From the NCBI RefSeq assembly GCF_042665095.1, contig NZ_JBHTBV010000002.1: DNA of 64,000 bases; one strand, written 5' to 3'. This document shows, piece by piece, positions 1 to 8,106 of the stretch. Numbering within the stretch: position 1 is the stretch's first letter; each line of letters opens with the position of its first letter. Source of the DNA: Gordonibacter pamelaeae (GTDB lineage: Bacteria; Actinomycetota; Coriobacteriia; Coriobacteriales; Eggerthellaceae). The position numbers and the translations under genes were made by a program. The notes below the pieces were generated by a model. It was not told where the DNA came from. It did not search any database and saw only the letters and a program-made list of their open reading frames with translations.

Positions 1-14
1 TTTTCGGAACATAG

Positions 15-20
15 TATACT
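15..20 (+). promoter_or_regulatory. candidate -10 box of threonine synthase
   Basis: The hexamer TATACT lies about 54 bases upstream of the TTG start of the threonine synthase gene. Its -35 region would fall at or before the left edge of the window, so it cannot be checked. Confidence 0.35.
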
Positions 21-73
21 TAGGATGGATAATCAAAACGTGCGAATTCGAGCAGAAAGCGCAGGACAAGGCT

Positions 74-1648
74 TTGAACCTCTACATCGACACGCGGGGC
101 GCAGGGCCCCGTCCGGTCACGTTCACGGAAGCCGTCGTCGACGGGTTGGCGGCGGGCGGCGGGCTGTACGTGCCCGAGTGTATCCCGGAGCTTACGCTGG
201 AGGACATCGCGGCGCTGGCGCAGCTGCCCTACGCCCAGCGCGCGGCGCGCATCTACCGGGCGTTCGACACCGACCTGCCGGCCGAGACCGTCGATGCGCT
301 CATGGCGCAGATTTACGGCAGCAACTTCGACGACGAGCGCATCTGCCCGATCACGTCGCTCACGGCCGACACCCACGTGCTGGAGCTGTGGCACGGCCCC
401 ACGAGCGCGTTCAAGGACATGGCGCTGCAGTGCCTGCCGCGGTTCTTCTCCGCAAGCGCCGCCCAGCTGCGCGAGCAGGGCAAGCTCGACCACGACTTCC
501 TCATCCTCGTGGCCACGTCGGGCGACACGGGCAAAGCCGCGCTCGAGGGCTTCCGCGACGTGGACGGCGTGTCCATCGGCGTGATGTACCCCGACGGGGG
601 CGTGAGCGACATCCAGTTCAAGCAGATGGCCACGCAGCGCGGCCGCAACGTGCAGGTGTGGGGCGTGCGCGGCAACTTCGACGACTGCCAGACCGGCGCG
701 AAGAACGTGTTCGGCGACGAGGCCTTCGCGGAAAAGCTGCAGGATACGCACGGCGTGGCGCTGTCGAGCGCGAACTCCATCAACTGGGGGCGCCTCATGC
801 CCCAGATCGTGTACTACGTGTCGGCCTACGCGCAGCTCGTGGCCGATGGCAAACTGGGACTGGGCGACGAGCTGGACGTGTGCGTGCCCACCGGCAACTT
901 CGGCAACATCCTGGCCGCCTACTACGCCAAGCGCATGGGCGTGCCGCTGGGCATGCTGTACTGCGCCAGCAACGAGAACCGCGTGCTCACCGACTTCATC
1001 AACACGGGCACCTACGACATCTCCGAGCGCCCCTTCGTGCTGACGCCGTCGCCTTCGATGGACATCCTCGTGTCGTCGAACCTGGAGCGCCAGCTGTTCG
1101 AGCTGACGGGCCGCGACGCCGAGGCCATCGCCGGCTGGATGGCCGACCTGCGCGAGCAGCGCCGCTTCCGCGTGGACGAGGGCACGTTCGCCCGCGTGAG
1201 GGAGCAGTTCGCCTCCGATTCCATCGACAACGCCACGTGCCTGGACACCATCAAGCGCGTGTTCGACGAGCACGATTACCTGCTGGACCCGCACACGGCC
1301 GTGGCCTACCGAACCGCCGAGAACCTGCGGGGCGAGAACCCCGTGCTCATCGCGAGCACGGCGCACTGGGCCAAGTTCGGCGACAACGTGTACCGCGCGC
1401 TGCACGGGCTTGAGCCGGGTGCCGCGCTGCCCGCCGACGTGGCCGCGCTTTCCGGCTGCGAGCTGAACGAGCTCATCGCGCAGGAGACGGGCAAGCATGA
1501 CATCCCCCGCGGCCTGGCCGAGCTCGACGCGCTGCCCATCCGCTTCGACGAGGTGATCGAGGGCGGCACGGACAGCATCGAGGCGGCGGCCGCACGCTTC
1601 CTGGAGGAGCTGGGCGCAGCGGCGCCCGGACGCGACGATCGAGACTGA
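74..1648 (+). CDS. thrC: threonine synthase
   Basis: PLP-dependent enzyme that converts O-phosphohomoserine to threonine in the cytoplasm, the last step of threonine synthesis. The 524-residue length fits the longer E. coli/yeast-type family. The N-terminal pattern Y-x-(S/D)-TRG is present, as is the PLP-lysine motif HGPTSAFKDMALQ (Lys about residue 114). Further on are SGDTGKAALEGF and the phosphate-binding stretch VPTGNFGNILA. The start is a TTG: the residues NLYIDTRG directly after it match the family's beginning, and no ATG in this frame is better placed. A ModE-like gene follows after a 51-base gap and may be co-transcribed. The call is secure; only the start codon is uncertain. Confidence 0.95.
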   Translation: MNLYIDTRGAGPRPVTFTEAVVDGLAAGGGLYVPECIPELTLEDIAALAQLPYAQRAARIYRAFDTDLPAETVDALMAQIYGSNFDDERICPITSLTADTHVLELWHGPTSAFKDMALQCLPRFFSASAAQLREQGKLDHDFLILVATSGDTGKAALEGFRDVDGVSIGVMYPDGGVSDIQFKQMATQRGRNVQVWGVRGNFDDCQTGAKNVFGDEAFAEKLQDTHGVALSSANSINWGRLMPQIVYYVSAYAQLVADGKLGLGDELDVCVPTGNFGNILAAYYAKRMGVPLGMLYCASNENRVLTDFINTGTYDISERPFVLTPSPSMDILVSSNLERQLFELTGRDAEAIAGWMADLREQRRFRVDEGTFARVREQFASDSIDNATCLDTIKRVFDEHDYLLDPHTAVAYRTAENLRGENPVLIASTAHWAKFGDNVYRALHGLEPGAALPADVAALSGCELNELIAQETGKHDIPRGLAELDALPIRFDEVIEGGTDSIEAAAARFLEELGAAAPGRDDRD

Positions 1649-1699
1649 CGGTCCCCCGCAACGGCGGCGGACGCGACAAGAGAAGGACGAGGACAGACT

Positions 1700-2044
1700 A
1701 TGAGCGAACTTGCGAACCTGAAGCCGACCATCCGGCTTTCCATCATGAACCCCGACTCCGAGAGCGGCTCGCTGTTCGGGCGCGGCATCGCGAACCTGTG
1801 CCTGGGCGTGCGCGAGACGGGCTCGCTCAACGCGTCCGCCAAGGGCATGGGCATGGCCTACAGCAAGGCGTGGCGCATCGTTAAGGACACCGAGGCGGCG
1901 CTGGGCATCCAGCTGCTCGACCGCGACGGCGCGCACGGATCCACCCTGACCGAGGCCGGCGACAAGCTGCTCGACGCCTACGTGGCCATCGACAAGAAGC
2001 TGCAGGAAGACGCCGAGAAGGAGTTCGCCCGCATCCTCGGCTAG
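1700..2044 (+). CDS. ModE N-terminal-like winged-helix transcriptional regulator
   Basis: A 114-residue protein made of one winged helix-turn-helix domain of the ModE/LysR type. The core runs from GRGIANLCLGVRETGSLN through GMAYSKAWRIVK, followed by a wing segment containing TLTEAGDKLL. There is no C-terminal molybdate-binding (TOBE) domain, so it is a stand-alone DNA-binding version rather than full ModE. Such short proteins are common in anaerobes with many molybdoenzymes, but the sequence does not show whether this one senses molybdate. A purine-rich ribosome site (aaggacgagg) precedes the ATG. Two hairpins follow the stop, so transcription probably ends here. Confidence 0.8.
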   Translation: MSELANLKPTIRLSIMNPDSESGSLFGRGIANLCLGVRETGSLNASAKGMGMAYSKAWRIVKDTEAALGIQLLDRDGAHGSTLTEAGDKLLDAYVAIDKKLQEDAEKEFARILG

Positions 2045-2051
2045 CGGGAAG

Positions 2052-2078
2052 CGCCTCGCATGCTAAGCAGGCGAGGCG
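2052..2078. terminator. hairpin after the ModE-like gene
   Basis: Perfect 8-base inverted repeat (CGCCTCGC/GCGAGGCG) with an 11-base loop, eight bases after the ModE-like stop codon. It lacks a clear T-run, so termination is inferred from position. Confidence 0.4.
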
Positions 2079-2091
2079 ACAGGAGAAGACA

Positions 2092-2150
2092 GCGAGCCCC
2101 GAGAGGCGCTTGCCCGGAGGGGAGCCGGGCGGCCGCTTCTCGGGGCTCGC
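2092..2150. terminator. bidirectional hairpin between convergent genes
   Basis: A perfect 13-base inverted repeat (GCGAGCCCCGAGA at 2092-2104 and its complement at 2138-2150). It encloses a second hairpin, GCCCGG/CCGGGC, at about 2112-2130. It sits between the convergent ModE-like and NrdD-like genes and is a plausible two-way terminator. Confidence 0.5.
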
Positions 2151-2166
2151 GTGCGTTGCGGACTTG

Positions 2167-2517
2167 CTAGCAGCCGTTCGAGCAGGTGAAAGCGCGATCC
2201 TCGCGGGAGAGGCCGTGCTTGACGCGATCCGACTCCTCGGCCGTCTTGGCATCGTTCCAACGATCCATCGTGCCCACCAGATAGCCCGTTATGCGGCGGA
2301 TGCGGTCGAACGGAACGGCCTCGAACCCGTAGGAGATGCCTACGTCCTCGCCGTCGACGTCCAGCTTGAGGGACTGCAGCACCTGGCCGGGGTGCTGGGC
2401 GTGCGCACGGTCGAGGTACGCCTCGATCTCGCGCTGCGTGACCGGCTTGTCGTGCTCGTTGGCGTAGGAGATGGCGACGTCGACGCCGGAAACCTTCAGT
2501 TCGATCTGCTGGGACAT
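2167..2517 (-). CDS. small anaerobic ribonucleotide reductase (NrdD)-like protein
   Basis: A 116-residue cytoplasmic protein. Its C-terminal half (RIRRITGYLVGTMDRWNDAK, then DRVKHG) resembles the tail of class III anaerobic ribonucleoside-triphosphate reductases. In those enzymes an R-x-(T/C)-GYL segment precedes the glycyl-radical region and an RVKH motif closes it. No catalytic barrel is present, so it cannot be a whole reductase. It ends in a CxxxC-like pair (TCSNGC). The start at 2517 is chosen because AAAGGAG lies just upstream; a 33-residue longer frame exists without such a site. It may be an accessory or decayed relative of NrdD; its role is unknown. Confidence 0.55.
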   Translation of the reverse strand: MSQQIELKVSGVDVAISYANEHDKPVTQREIEAYLDRAHAQHPGQVLQSLKLDVDGEDVGISYGFEAVPFDRIRRITGYLVGTMDRWNDAKTAEESDRVKHGLSREDRAFTCSNGC

Positions 2518-2650
2518 GATGGCTCCTTTAAATGGTATAGTTTTAGTATCATTTACGGGGCCATCATAGCACAACGGCGCGCGGCGCGCAGGAGGTTTCC
2601 GGCAACGGCCGGGCAACGGCAGCCAGGACGGAGGGCGGCTGCGGCGGGCG

Positions 2651-2782
2651 AGGCGTGACAGAGGGACGGGCGTGACAGAGGGACGGGGATAATGTCACAT
2701 TCCAATATGTCTGCCAAAGCCCTACCGCGTCGCAGAATGTGACATTATCCCCGTCCCTCTGTCACGTCCCTCTGTCACGCCT
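2651..2782. repeat. long inverted repeat (REP/MITE-like) at the 3' end of the response regulator
   Basis: Two arms (about 2651-2702 and 2735-2782) are exact reverse complements apart from a 4-base indel, with 32 bases between them. Each arm contains two copies of GTGACAGAGGGACG followed by ATAATGTCACATTC. The right arm is inside the response-regulator reading frame and encodes its last residues. The form is like a palindromic repetitive element or miniature transposon. No second copy was noticed in this window. Confidence 0.75.
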
Positions 2783-3429
2783 CGGTAGAACGCGATGGCC
2801 AGCTGGGTGCGGTTCTTGAGGGCGAGCTTCTGCAGGATGGCGCTGATGTGGTTGCGCACGGTGCCCTCGCTCAGGTAGAGGCGCGCGGCGATCTCCTTGT
2901 TGTCCAGGCCCTCGGCCACAAGCCCCACGATGGCGCGCTCGCGCTCGGTGAGCGCTTCGAGGCGTGCGGGCTCGGCGGCGGGCGGGACGGCTCCGCGCAT
3001 GAGGGCGTCCACGCGGCCGAGCACCTCGCCGCCGAGCACGCTCTGGCCGGCCGTCACCGAGCGCAGCGCCGGGGCGATGGTGGCCACTTCCTGCTTGATA
3101 AGGTAACCCTTCGCGCCCAGGCGCAGGGCGCGCACGATGTACTCGTCGTCGGAGAACGTGGTGAGGAACACGACGCGCGCCTCCGGGTGCGCGGCCAGGA
3201 TGCGCTCGGCCGCTTCGAGGCCGCCCACGCCCGGCATCTGGATGTCCATGAGCAGCACGTCGGGGCGCTCGCGCTCGAACAGCGCCACGGCTTCCTCGCC
3301 GTCATGGCCCTCGCCCGCCACGACGATGTCGGGCTCGGCGGAGAGGATGGTGGCGAGCGACGCGGTGACGAACGGGTCGTCGTCCACGACGCACACGCGG
3401 AGAGGCTCGGCGGCGGGCGCTTCGCTCAT
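2722..3429 (-). CDS. LuxR/NarL-family response regulator
   Basis: A 235-residue cytoplasmic regulator. Receiver domain: acidic DDD near residue 16, phospho-acceptor Asp62 in LLMDIQMPG, conserved Thr/Lys in FLTTF and GAKGYLIK. The C-terminal GerE/LuxR helix-turn-helix runs from LTERERAIVGLVAEGLDNKE through EGTVRNHISAILQKL. Its ATG overlaps the stop of the kinase gene (ATGA), so the two form a translationally coupled two-component system. The family-like part ends at IAFYRG. The following residues (VTEGRDRGTG and on) come from the inverted repeat, which also places the stop a little further on. The target is probably the divergent exporter operon. Confidence 0.93.
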   Translation of the reverse strand: MSEAPAAEPLRVCVVDDDPFVTASLATILSAEPDIVVAGEGHDGEEAVALFERERPDVLLMDIQMPGVGGLEAAERILAAHPEARVVFLTTFSDDEYIVRALRLGAKGYLIKQEVATIAPALRSVTAGQSVLGGEVLGRVDALMRGAVPPAAEPARLEALTERERAIVGLVAEGLDNKEIAARLYLSEGTVRNHISAILQKLALKNRTQLAIAFYRGVTEGRDRGTGIMSHSATR

Positions 3430-4518
3430 GCGGGGTCCCCCTTCGGAACGGTGGCGAACACTTTGAAGCCGCGGTCGTAGTCGAAACGGCAACGGCCGCC
3501 GAGCGCGCGGGCGCGATCGGCCATGGTGGACAATCCGATGCCCCCGTCGGCGCGGGGCGCGTCGCCCAGCATGTCGGACGGCGGCGGGACCGAGCCGTTG
3601 TCGTGCACGACCAGCCGGTAGAACGCCGGGTAGGCGGCCACCGACACCGACACGCGGCTGGCGTCGGAGTGCTTGGCGGCGTTGGAGAGCGCCTCGCGCA
3701 CGATGGCGATGAAGCCGTAGCCCACGTCGGGCGGCACGTCGGATGCACGGTAGTCGATGTCCACGGCGAGCGTCGCGCAGGCGTCCGCCGCCTCCCGGAT
3801 CTGCGTCTCCAGGTCGAACGCGTCGTCGTGCAGGTCGTGCACGCTCGCGCGCACGCAGCCCATGGCCTCGTGCAGCGTGTCGCCCACCTGGGCGAGCTCG
3901 CCGCGCACCCGCTCGTCGTCGCGGTGCACCACCTGCAGCGCCTCCACCTGCATGATGGAGCGCGTGAGCAGGTGCCCCACGTTGTCGTGTATCTCGCGCG
4001 CGATGCGCCCGCGCTCGGCCAGCGTAGCCAGCCTCACCTCGAGATCCTGCTTGTCGCGCAGGCCGCGGTTCTTCTCCTCGAGCGCGAGCGACGTCTCCTG
4101 CACGTCGTCGCGCAGGCGGCGGTACGCGGCGAGCTCGGCCTGGAAGCGGCGCGTGCGGTACGACAGCAGAAGGGCCAAGGCGCAGGCCAGCGCCATGAGG
4201 AGAGCGAGCACGGCATCGAGCCGCACGAGCGCGGAGAGCGCGGGAAGCAGCCAGCACCAGCGGACCAGCGGGTGGTCGTCGCGCGAGAGGTCGTACGCCG
4301 CGAGGGCCAGAAACGCCGCGAAGGGCGGCCACACGAGCGCCGCGAGCGCGTAGGCGAGCGCGGGAACGGAGGCGAGCCTCCGCGGCAGCACCTCGCCGAG
4401 CGCCGAGGCGGCCACGGAGCACAGCAGCGCCAGCAGCAGCGCGACCCCCCCATGGCAGCACGGCGAAGCATGCGAGGCAGCACGCGAGCACGACGACCTT
4501 GTCGACGATTCTCTCCAT
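3426..4518 (-). CDS. LytS/NarX-type sensor histidine kinase, probable frameshift near the N terminus
   Basis: Membrane sensor with about four to five N-terminal membrane segments, a short coiled coil, a HisKA_3 dimerisation domain (phospho-acceptor His in AREIHDNVGH) and a HATPase_c domain (REALSNAAKHS, HDNGS, GGIGLSTM). The intact frame reaches an ATG at 4526, but its first about 25 residues (MAPWRESSTRSSC) look unlike a membrane start. The neighbouring frame from ATG 4518 reads MERIVDKVVVLACCLACFAV, a good first membrane helix. It would join the kinase frame if the G7 run (C7 at 4445-4451 on the + strand) had six Gs, giving a 363-residue protein. So either phase variation, a sequencing error or an unusual start. 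It overlaps the response regulator by four bases. Confidence 0.85.
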
Positions 4519-4572
4519 GGGGCCATGGTAGCAGGTCGCACGTCGCCGCACGGGCGGCCGCAGGCGAATCCG

Positions 4573-4584
4573 TGACATTTGTCA
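4573..4584. promoter_or_regulatory. candidate dyad operator in the divergent promoter region
   Basis: The 12-base perfect dyad TGACATTTGTCA lies in the 164-base gap between the two-component system and the divergent ABC exporter. A dyad in this place suits a NarL-type regulator controlling both directions. This rests on symmetry and context only. Confidence 0.35.
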
Positions 4585-4681
4585 TACCGGCAGCGACGAT
4601 CGGTGACGGCGCTCACTGGCGGTGCGGGCGCAGACCGGGCATTATGGAGGCATCATCGAGGAGAAGGTAGGGAGATCCCCC

Positions 4682-5620
4682 ATGGAAGACATCATCGCGG
4701 TCGACAACCTGGTGAAGCGCTACGGCGACATGGTCGCGCTCGACCATTTCAGCCTGCACATCGCGCCGGGCGAGGTGTTCGGCCTTCTGGGCCCCAACGG
4801 CTCGGGCAAGACCACGGCCATCAACTGCATGCTGCAGCTGCTCACCTACGACAAGGGCGCCATCCGCCTGTTCGGCGAGGACATGAAGCCGTCGCGCTAC
4901 GACCTGAAGCGGCGCATCGGCGTGGTGCCGCAGAACGTGGCCGTGTTCGAGGAGCTCACGGTGCGCGGCAACATCGACTACTTCTGCGCGCTCTACGTGG
5001 ACGACAGGCGCCGCCGCCAGGAGCTCGTGGAGGAGGCCATCGCGTTCGTGGGGCTGGAGGACTACACGAAGTTCCGCCCGCGCAAGCTATCGGGCGGCCT
5101 GCTGCGCCGCCTCAACATCGCGTGCGGCATTGCGCACAAGCCCGAGCTCATCTTCTTCGACGAGCCCACCGTAGCCGTGGACCCGCAGAGCAGGAACTCC
5201 ATCCTCGAGGGCATCCTGCGCCTGAACGCGCAGGGGTCGACCATCGTGTACACGAGCCACTACATGGAGGAGGTGGAGGACATCTGCACGCGCATCATGA
5301 TCATGGACGCGGGGCGGGCGCTCGCCACCGGCACGAACGACGAGCTCAAGGCCATGATCGGCACGGGCGAGCGCATCCGCGTGGAGGTGGATGCCTGCGA
5401 CGACGAGGCGCTGGCCGCCCTGCGGGCGCTGCCGTGCGTGCTGGGGGCGTCCTTCGACGGGACGATGCTCGAGGCCGACTGCGGCAACGGCGCGCACAAC
5501 GTGGCCGACGTGCTGGGCGTGCTGGCGGCGCGCGGCGTGGCGACGGGGCGCATCTACGCCGAGCCTCCCACGCTGAACGACGTGTTCCTCGAGATCACCG
5601 GCAAGGCTTTGAGGGATTAG
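4682..5620 (+). CDS. ABC-2 exporter ATP-binding protein
   Basis: A 312-residue cytoplasmic ATPase of the drug/antibiotic (CcmA-like) export class. Walker A GPNGSGKTT near residue 43, Q-loop VVPQNVAVFEE, signature LSGGLLRRLN, Walker B ELIFFDEPTVAVDP and the switch His in TSHYMEE are all present. The signature has GLLRR where GQQRR/GMKRR is usual. The C-terminal ~90 residues are the accessory region found in exporters. The start is the ATG inside ATCCCCCATGG, preceded by GGTAGGGAG. Two permease genes follow directly, so this is the energising subunit of one exporter. It is divergent from the two-component system that probably controls it; the substrate is unknown. Confidence 0.93.
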   Translation: MEDIIAVDNLVKRYGDMVALDHFSLHIAPGEVFGLLGPNGSGKTTAINCMLQLLTYDKGAIRLFGEDMKPSRYDLKRRIGVVPQNVAVFEELTVRGNIDYFCALYVDDRRRRQELVEEAIAFVGLEDYTKFRPRKLSGGLLRRLNIACGIAHKPELIFFDEPTVAVDPQSRNSILEGILRLNAQGSTIVYTSHYMEEVEDICTRIMIMDAGRALATGTNDELKAMIGTGERIRVEVDACDDEALAALRALPCVLGASFDGTMLEADCGNGAHNVADVLGVLAARGVATGRIYAEPPTLNDVFLEITGKALRD

Positions 5621-5630
5621 GGGGCCGGCC

Positions 5631-6818
5631 ATGTGGAACGCATTCAGAGGGGCACTCGCGGTGCTCACGCGGAAGACGGAGCTGGCGGTGTGGGCGCTCA
5701 TCTTCCCCATCATCCTGTCCACCCTGTTCATGTTCATGTTCGCGAACCTGGACGAGTCGACGGCGTTCGAGGCCGTTCCCACGGCGGTGGTGGCCGACGA
5801 CGCGTACCGCGCCGACGAGGGGTTCTCCACCCTGGTGGACGAGCTGTCCCAGCCCGGCGACGACCAGCTGCTGGACGTGCGCGAGTTCGCCACCGCCGAG
5901 GAGGCGCGGGGGGCGCTCGAGGCGGGCGACGTGGTTGGCGTGCTGTCCGTGGACAGCGAGGGCATGCCGCACCTGGCGGTGTCGCCCGTCTCCGACGGCA
6001 TGGGCGTGAGCACGATGCAGGTCGGCCGCACCATCCTGAACACGGTGGCCGACACGTACGTGCGCAACGCCGACCTGCTGCAGGGCATCGCGCACGACAA
6101 CCCGATGGCGTTGGCCGACCCCGGCTTGGTGGAACGCGCGCTCTCGCAGGGCGATGCCACCGTGCAGGTGTCGCTGACGCACAACGAGCCCTCGCAGTCG
6201 GTGCGGTTCTACTACGCGCTCTTGGGCATGGCCTGCTTGTTCTGCGCGCAGATAGGGATGGTGGCCGTGTGCGAGGCGCAACCGAACCTCTCGGCCCTCG
6301 GCGCGCGCCGGGCCGTGGGCGCCGTGAGCCGGGGCAAGACGCTCGCGGCGGCGCTGGCGGCCAGCTGGGTGCTGGCGACGGCATGCCTTCTTGCGGCGCT
6401 GGCCTACATGCGCTTCACGGCGGGCATCGACTTCGCAGGCAGGGAGGTTGCCTGCATCGGAGCCATCGCGGTGTGCGCGCTGTTCTCCACCGCGTTCGGC
6501 ACGCTTCTGGGATCGCTTCCCAAGGTGGGATTCGGCGTGAAGACGGGCCTGCTCACGGGCACGACCTGCCTGCTCTCGCTGTTCGCGGGCCTCTACGGCG
6601 AGCCCGTGATGAACATGGCCGACCAGCTGGCGCGCGACTATCCGCTGCTCGCCTCGCTCAACCCTGCGAAGGTGGTCACCGACACGTTCTACAGCCTGTA
6701 TTACTACGATTCGCTTGAGCCCTTCTTCGGCAAGGTTGGGCTTCTGCTGGCGATGACCGCCGTCGTGTTCGCCGTGTCCGCCCTGTTCATAAGGAGGCAG
6801 CGCTATGCAAGTATTTAA
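5631..6818 (+). CDS. ABC-2 type exporter permease (first)
   Basis: A 395-residue integral membrane protein with the ABC-2 topology: one N-terminal membrane helix (LAVWALIFPIILSTLFMFMF), a large extracytoplasmic domain of roughly 160 residues, then five or six C-terminal helices. It starts ten bases after the ATPase gene and overlaps the second permease by 14 bases, so the three genes form one operon. With its neighbour it should make a heterodimeric permease. The substrate cannot be told from sequence. Confidence 0.9.
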   Translation: MWNAFRGALAVLTRKTELAVWALIFPIILSTLFMFMFANLDESTAFEAVPTAVVADDAYRADEGFSTLVDELSQPGDDQLLDVREFATAEEARGALEAGDVVGVLSVDSEGMPHLAVSPVSDGMGVSTMQVGRTILNTVADTYVRNADLLQGIAHDNPMALADPGLVERALSQGDATVQVSLTHNEPSQSVRFYYALLGMACLFCAQIGMVAVCEAQPNLSALGARRAVGAVSRGKTLAAALAASWVLATACLLAALAYMRFTAGIDFAGREVACIGAIAVCALFSTAFGTLLGSLPKVGFGVKTGLLTGTTCLLSLFAGLYGEPVMNMADQLARDYPLLASLNPAKVVTDTFYSLYYYDSLEPFFGKVGLLLAMTAVVFAVSALFIRRQRYASI

Positions 6819-8034
6819 AACCGCCCTGCGCGTGGTGCTCACGCACCCCGTGTACGTGGTCGTGTACGTGGGATTCTTGAGCCTGCTGGGGCTGTTCGTG
6901 GCCATGGGCGTCGCCCCTGACACGAACGCGGGAAGCTATGAGGCGGTGAAGGCGCCGTTCGCCGTCGTCGACCGAGACGGCAGCGTGCTCTCCGAGCGCC
7001 TGGCCGCGTTTCTGGGAGAGCACGGCGAGCAGGTGGAGGTGGCCGACGAGTCCTTCGCGATGCAGGACGCCGTGGCCACGGGGCAGGTCAAGTGCGTGCT
7101 CGTGGTGCCCGAGGGGTACGAGCGCGCGTTTTTGGAGGCCGCGCGCTCGGGCGAGGACGCGCCCGCCGTAGAGGTGGCGTACAGCTACGGGACAATGGCC
7201 GGCACGCTGCTCGACCAGCAGGCGAACCAGTACCTGGGGCTCGTGCGGGCCGAGGCCGCGCTCGAGCCGGACGCCCCTGCGTCCGACGTGATGGCGCGCG
7301 CCGACGATGCCGCCGCGCAGACGGCCGCCGTCGAGACGGTGAAGACGCAGGACGGGGCCATCCCGGCCGACCGCTTCGCGTTCTACCTCATGTGGTGCTC
7401 CTACACGCTCATGGCCTCCATCATCGTATGCGTGAGCCTGCTCATGGGCGCGTTCAACCGCACCGACGTACTGCGGCGCACGCAGGTGGGGCCCCAGAGC
7501 AGCGTGCGGCTGGGTCTGTGGAAAGCGGCGGCCAGCCTGCTGGTGACCGTGGCGGTGTGCGCGGTGACCTGCGGTATCGGGCTGGCGGCGTTCGGATACA
7601 CGCTGGAAGGCGTTCCCGGCGGAGCCGTCGCGCTCATGCTGGCGGCGGCGTTCGCGCTGGCCCTCGTGCCGTTGGCGGTGGGCTTCCTGCTGGGCCAGCT
7701 GGGCGTGGGCGAGGCGACCACGAACGCCGTGGGCAACATCGGCGGCATGGTGATGGCGTTCATGGGCGGCGCATGGATCAGCCTGGACTTGCTCGGCGCC
7801 GAGATGCAGACGGCGGCGAAGTTCTTCCCCACGTACTGGTACACCCAGGCGGTCACCGAGAGCGCGCACCTCGCCGAAGTCACCTGGGAGACCGCCGCGC
7901 CCATTCTGGCGAACCTCGGGGTCATCGTACTGTTCGCAGCCGCCGTCTTCGCCGTGGCGTTGGCCGCGGGACGCGTGCGCATGCGCTCGGCCGAGGCCGG
8001 CGGCAACGCGGCCGCGAGCCTGACGGGGGCGTAA
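6805..8034 (+). CDS. ABC-2 type exporter permease (second)
   Basis: A 409-residue membrane protein of the same layout as the preceding permease: one N-terminal helix (VYVVVYVGFLSLLGLFV), an extracytoplasmic domain up to about residue 190, then a block of six helices. Its ATG lies within the end of the first permease gene after AAGGAGG, so translation is coupled. It is most likely the second half of a heterodimeric exporter. A strong hairpin follows the stop. Confidence 0.9.
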   Translation: MQVFKTALRVVLTHPVYVVVYVGFLSLLGLFVAMGVAPDTNAGSYEAVKAPFAVVDRDGSVLSERLAAFLGEHGEQVEVADESFAMQDAVATGQVKCVLVVPEGYERAFLEAARSGEDAPAVEVAYSYGTMAGTLLDQQANQYLGLVRAEAALEPDAPASDVMARADDAAAQTAAVETVKTQDGAIPADRFAFYLMWCSYTLMASIIVCVSLLMGAFNRTDVLRRTQVGPQSSVRLGLWKAAASLLVTVAVCAVTCGIGLAAFGYTLEGVPGGAVALMLAAAFALALVPLAVGFLLGQLGVGEATTNAVGNIGGMVMAFMGGAWISLDLLGAEMQTAAKFFPTYWYTQAVTESAHLAEVTWETAAPILANLGVIVLFAAAVFAVALAAGRVRMRSAEAGGNAAASLTGA

Positions 8035-8063
8035 GGGGCCGCGCCGGGGCTTCGCCGGGGCCC

Positions 8064-8104
8064 GCCGTCCGTCGGCGCGGGCTTTTCCGGCGCCGACGGA
8101 CGGC
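8064..8104. terminator. bidirectional terminator between exporter operon and hicAB
   Basis: Perfect 15-base inverted repeat (GCCGTCCGTCGGCGC and its complement) with an 11-base loop containing TTTT, located between convergent genes. Confidence 0.65.
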
Positions 8105-8106
8105 CG

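Noticed and set aside
20..1936. Long minus-strand open frame of 638 codons opposite threonine synthase
   Set aside because: It is the mirror of a well-supported gene in high-GC DNA; its product is His/Arg/Val-rich with no domain.
2651..2782. CRISPR-like repeats because of tandem GTGACAGAGGGACG units
   Set aside because: Only two copies per arm with no regular spacers; the arrangement is an inverted repeat, and no cas gene is nearby.
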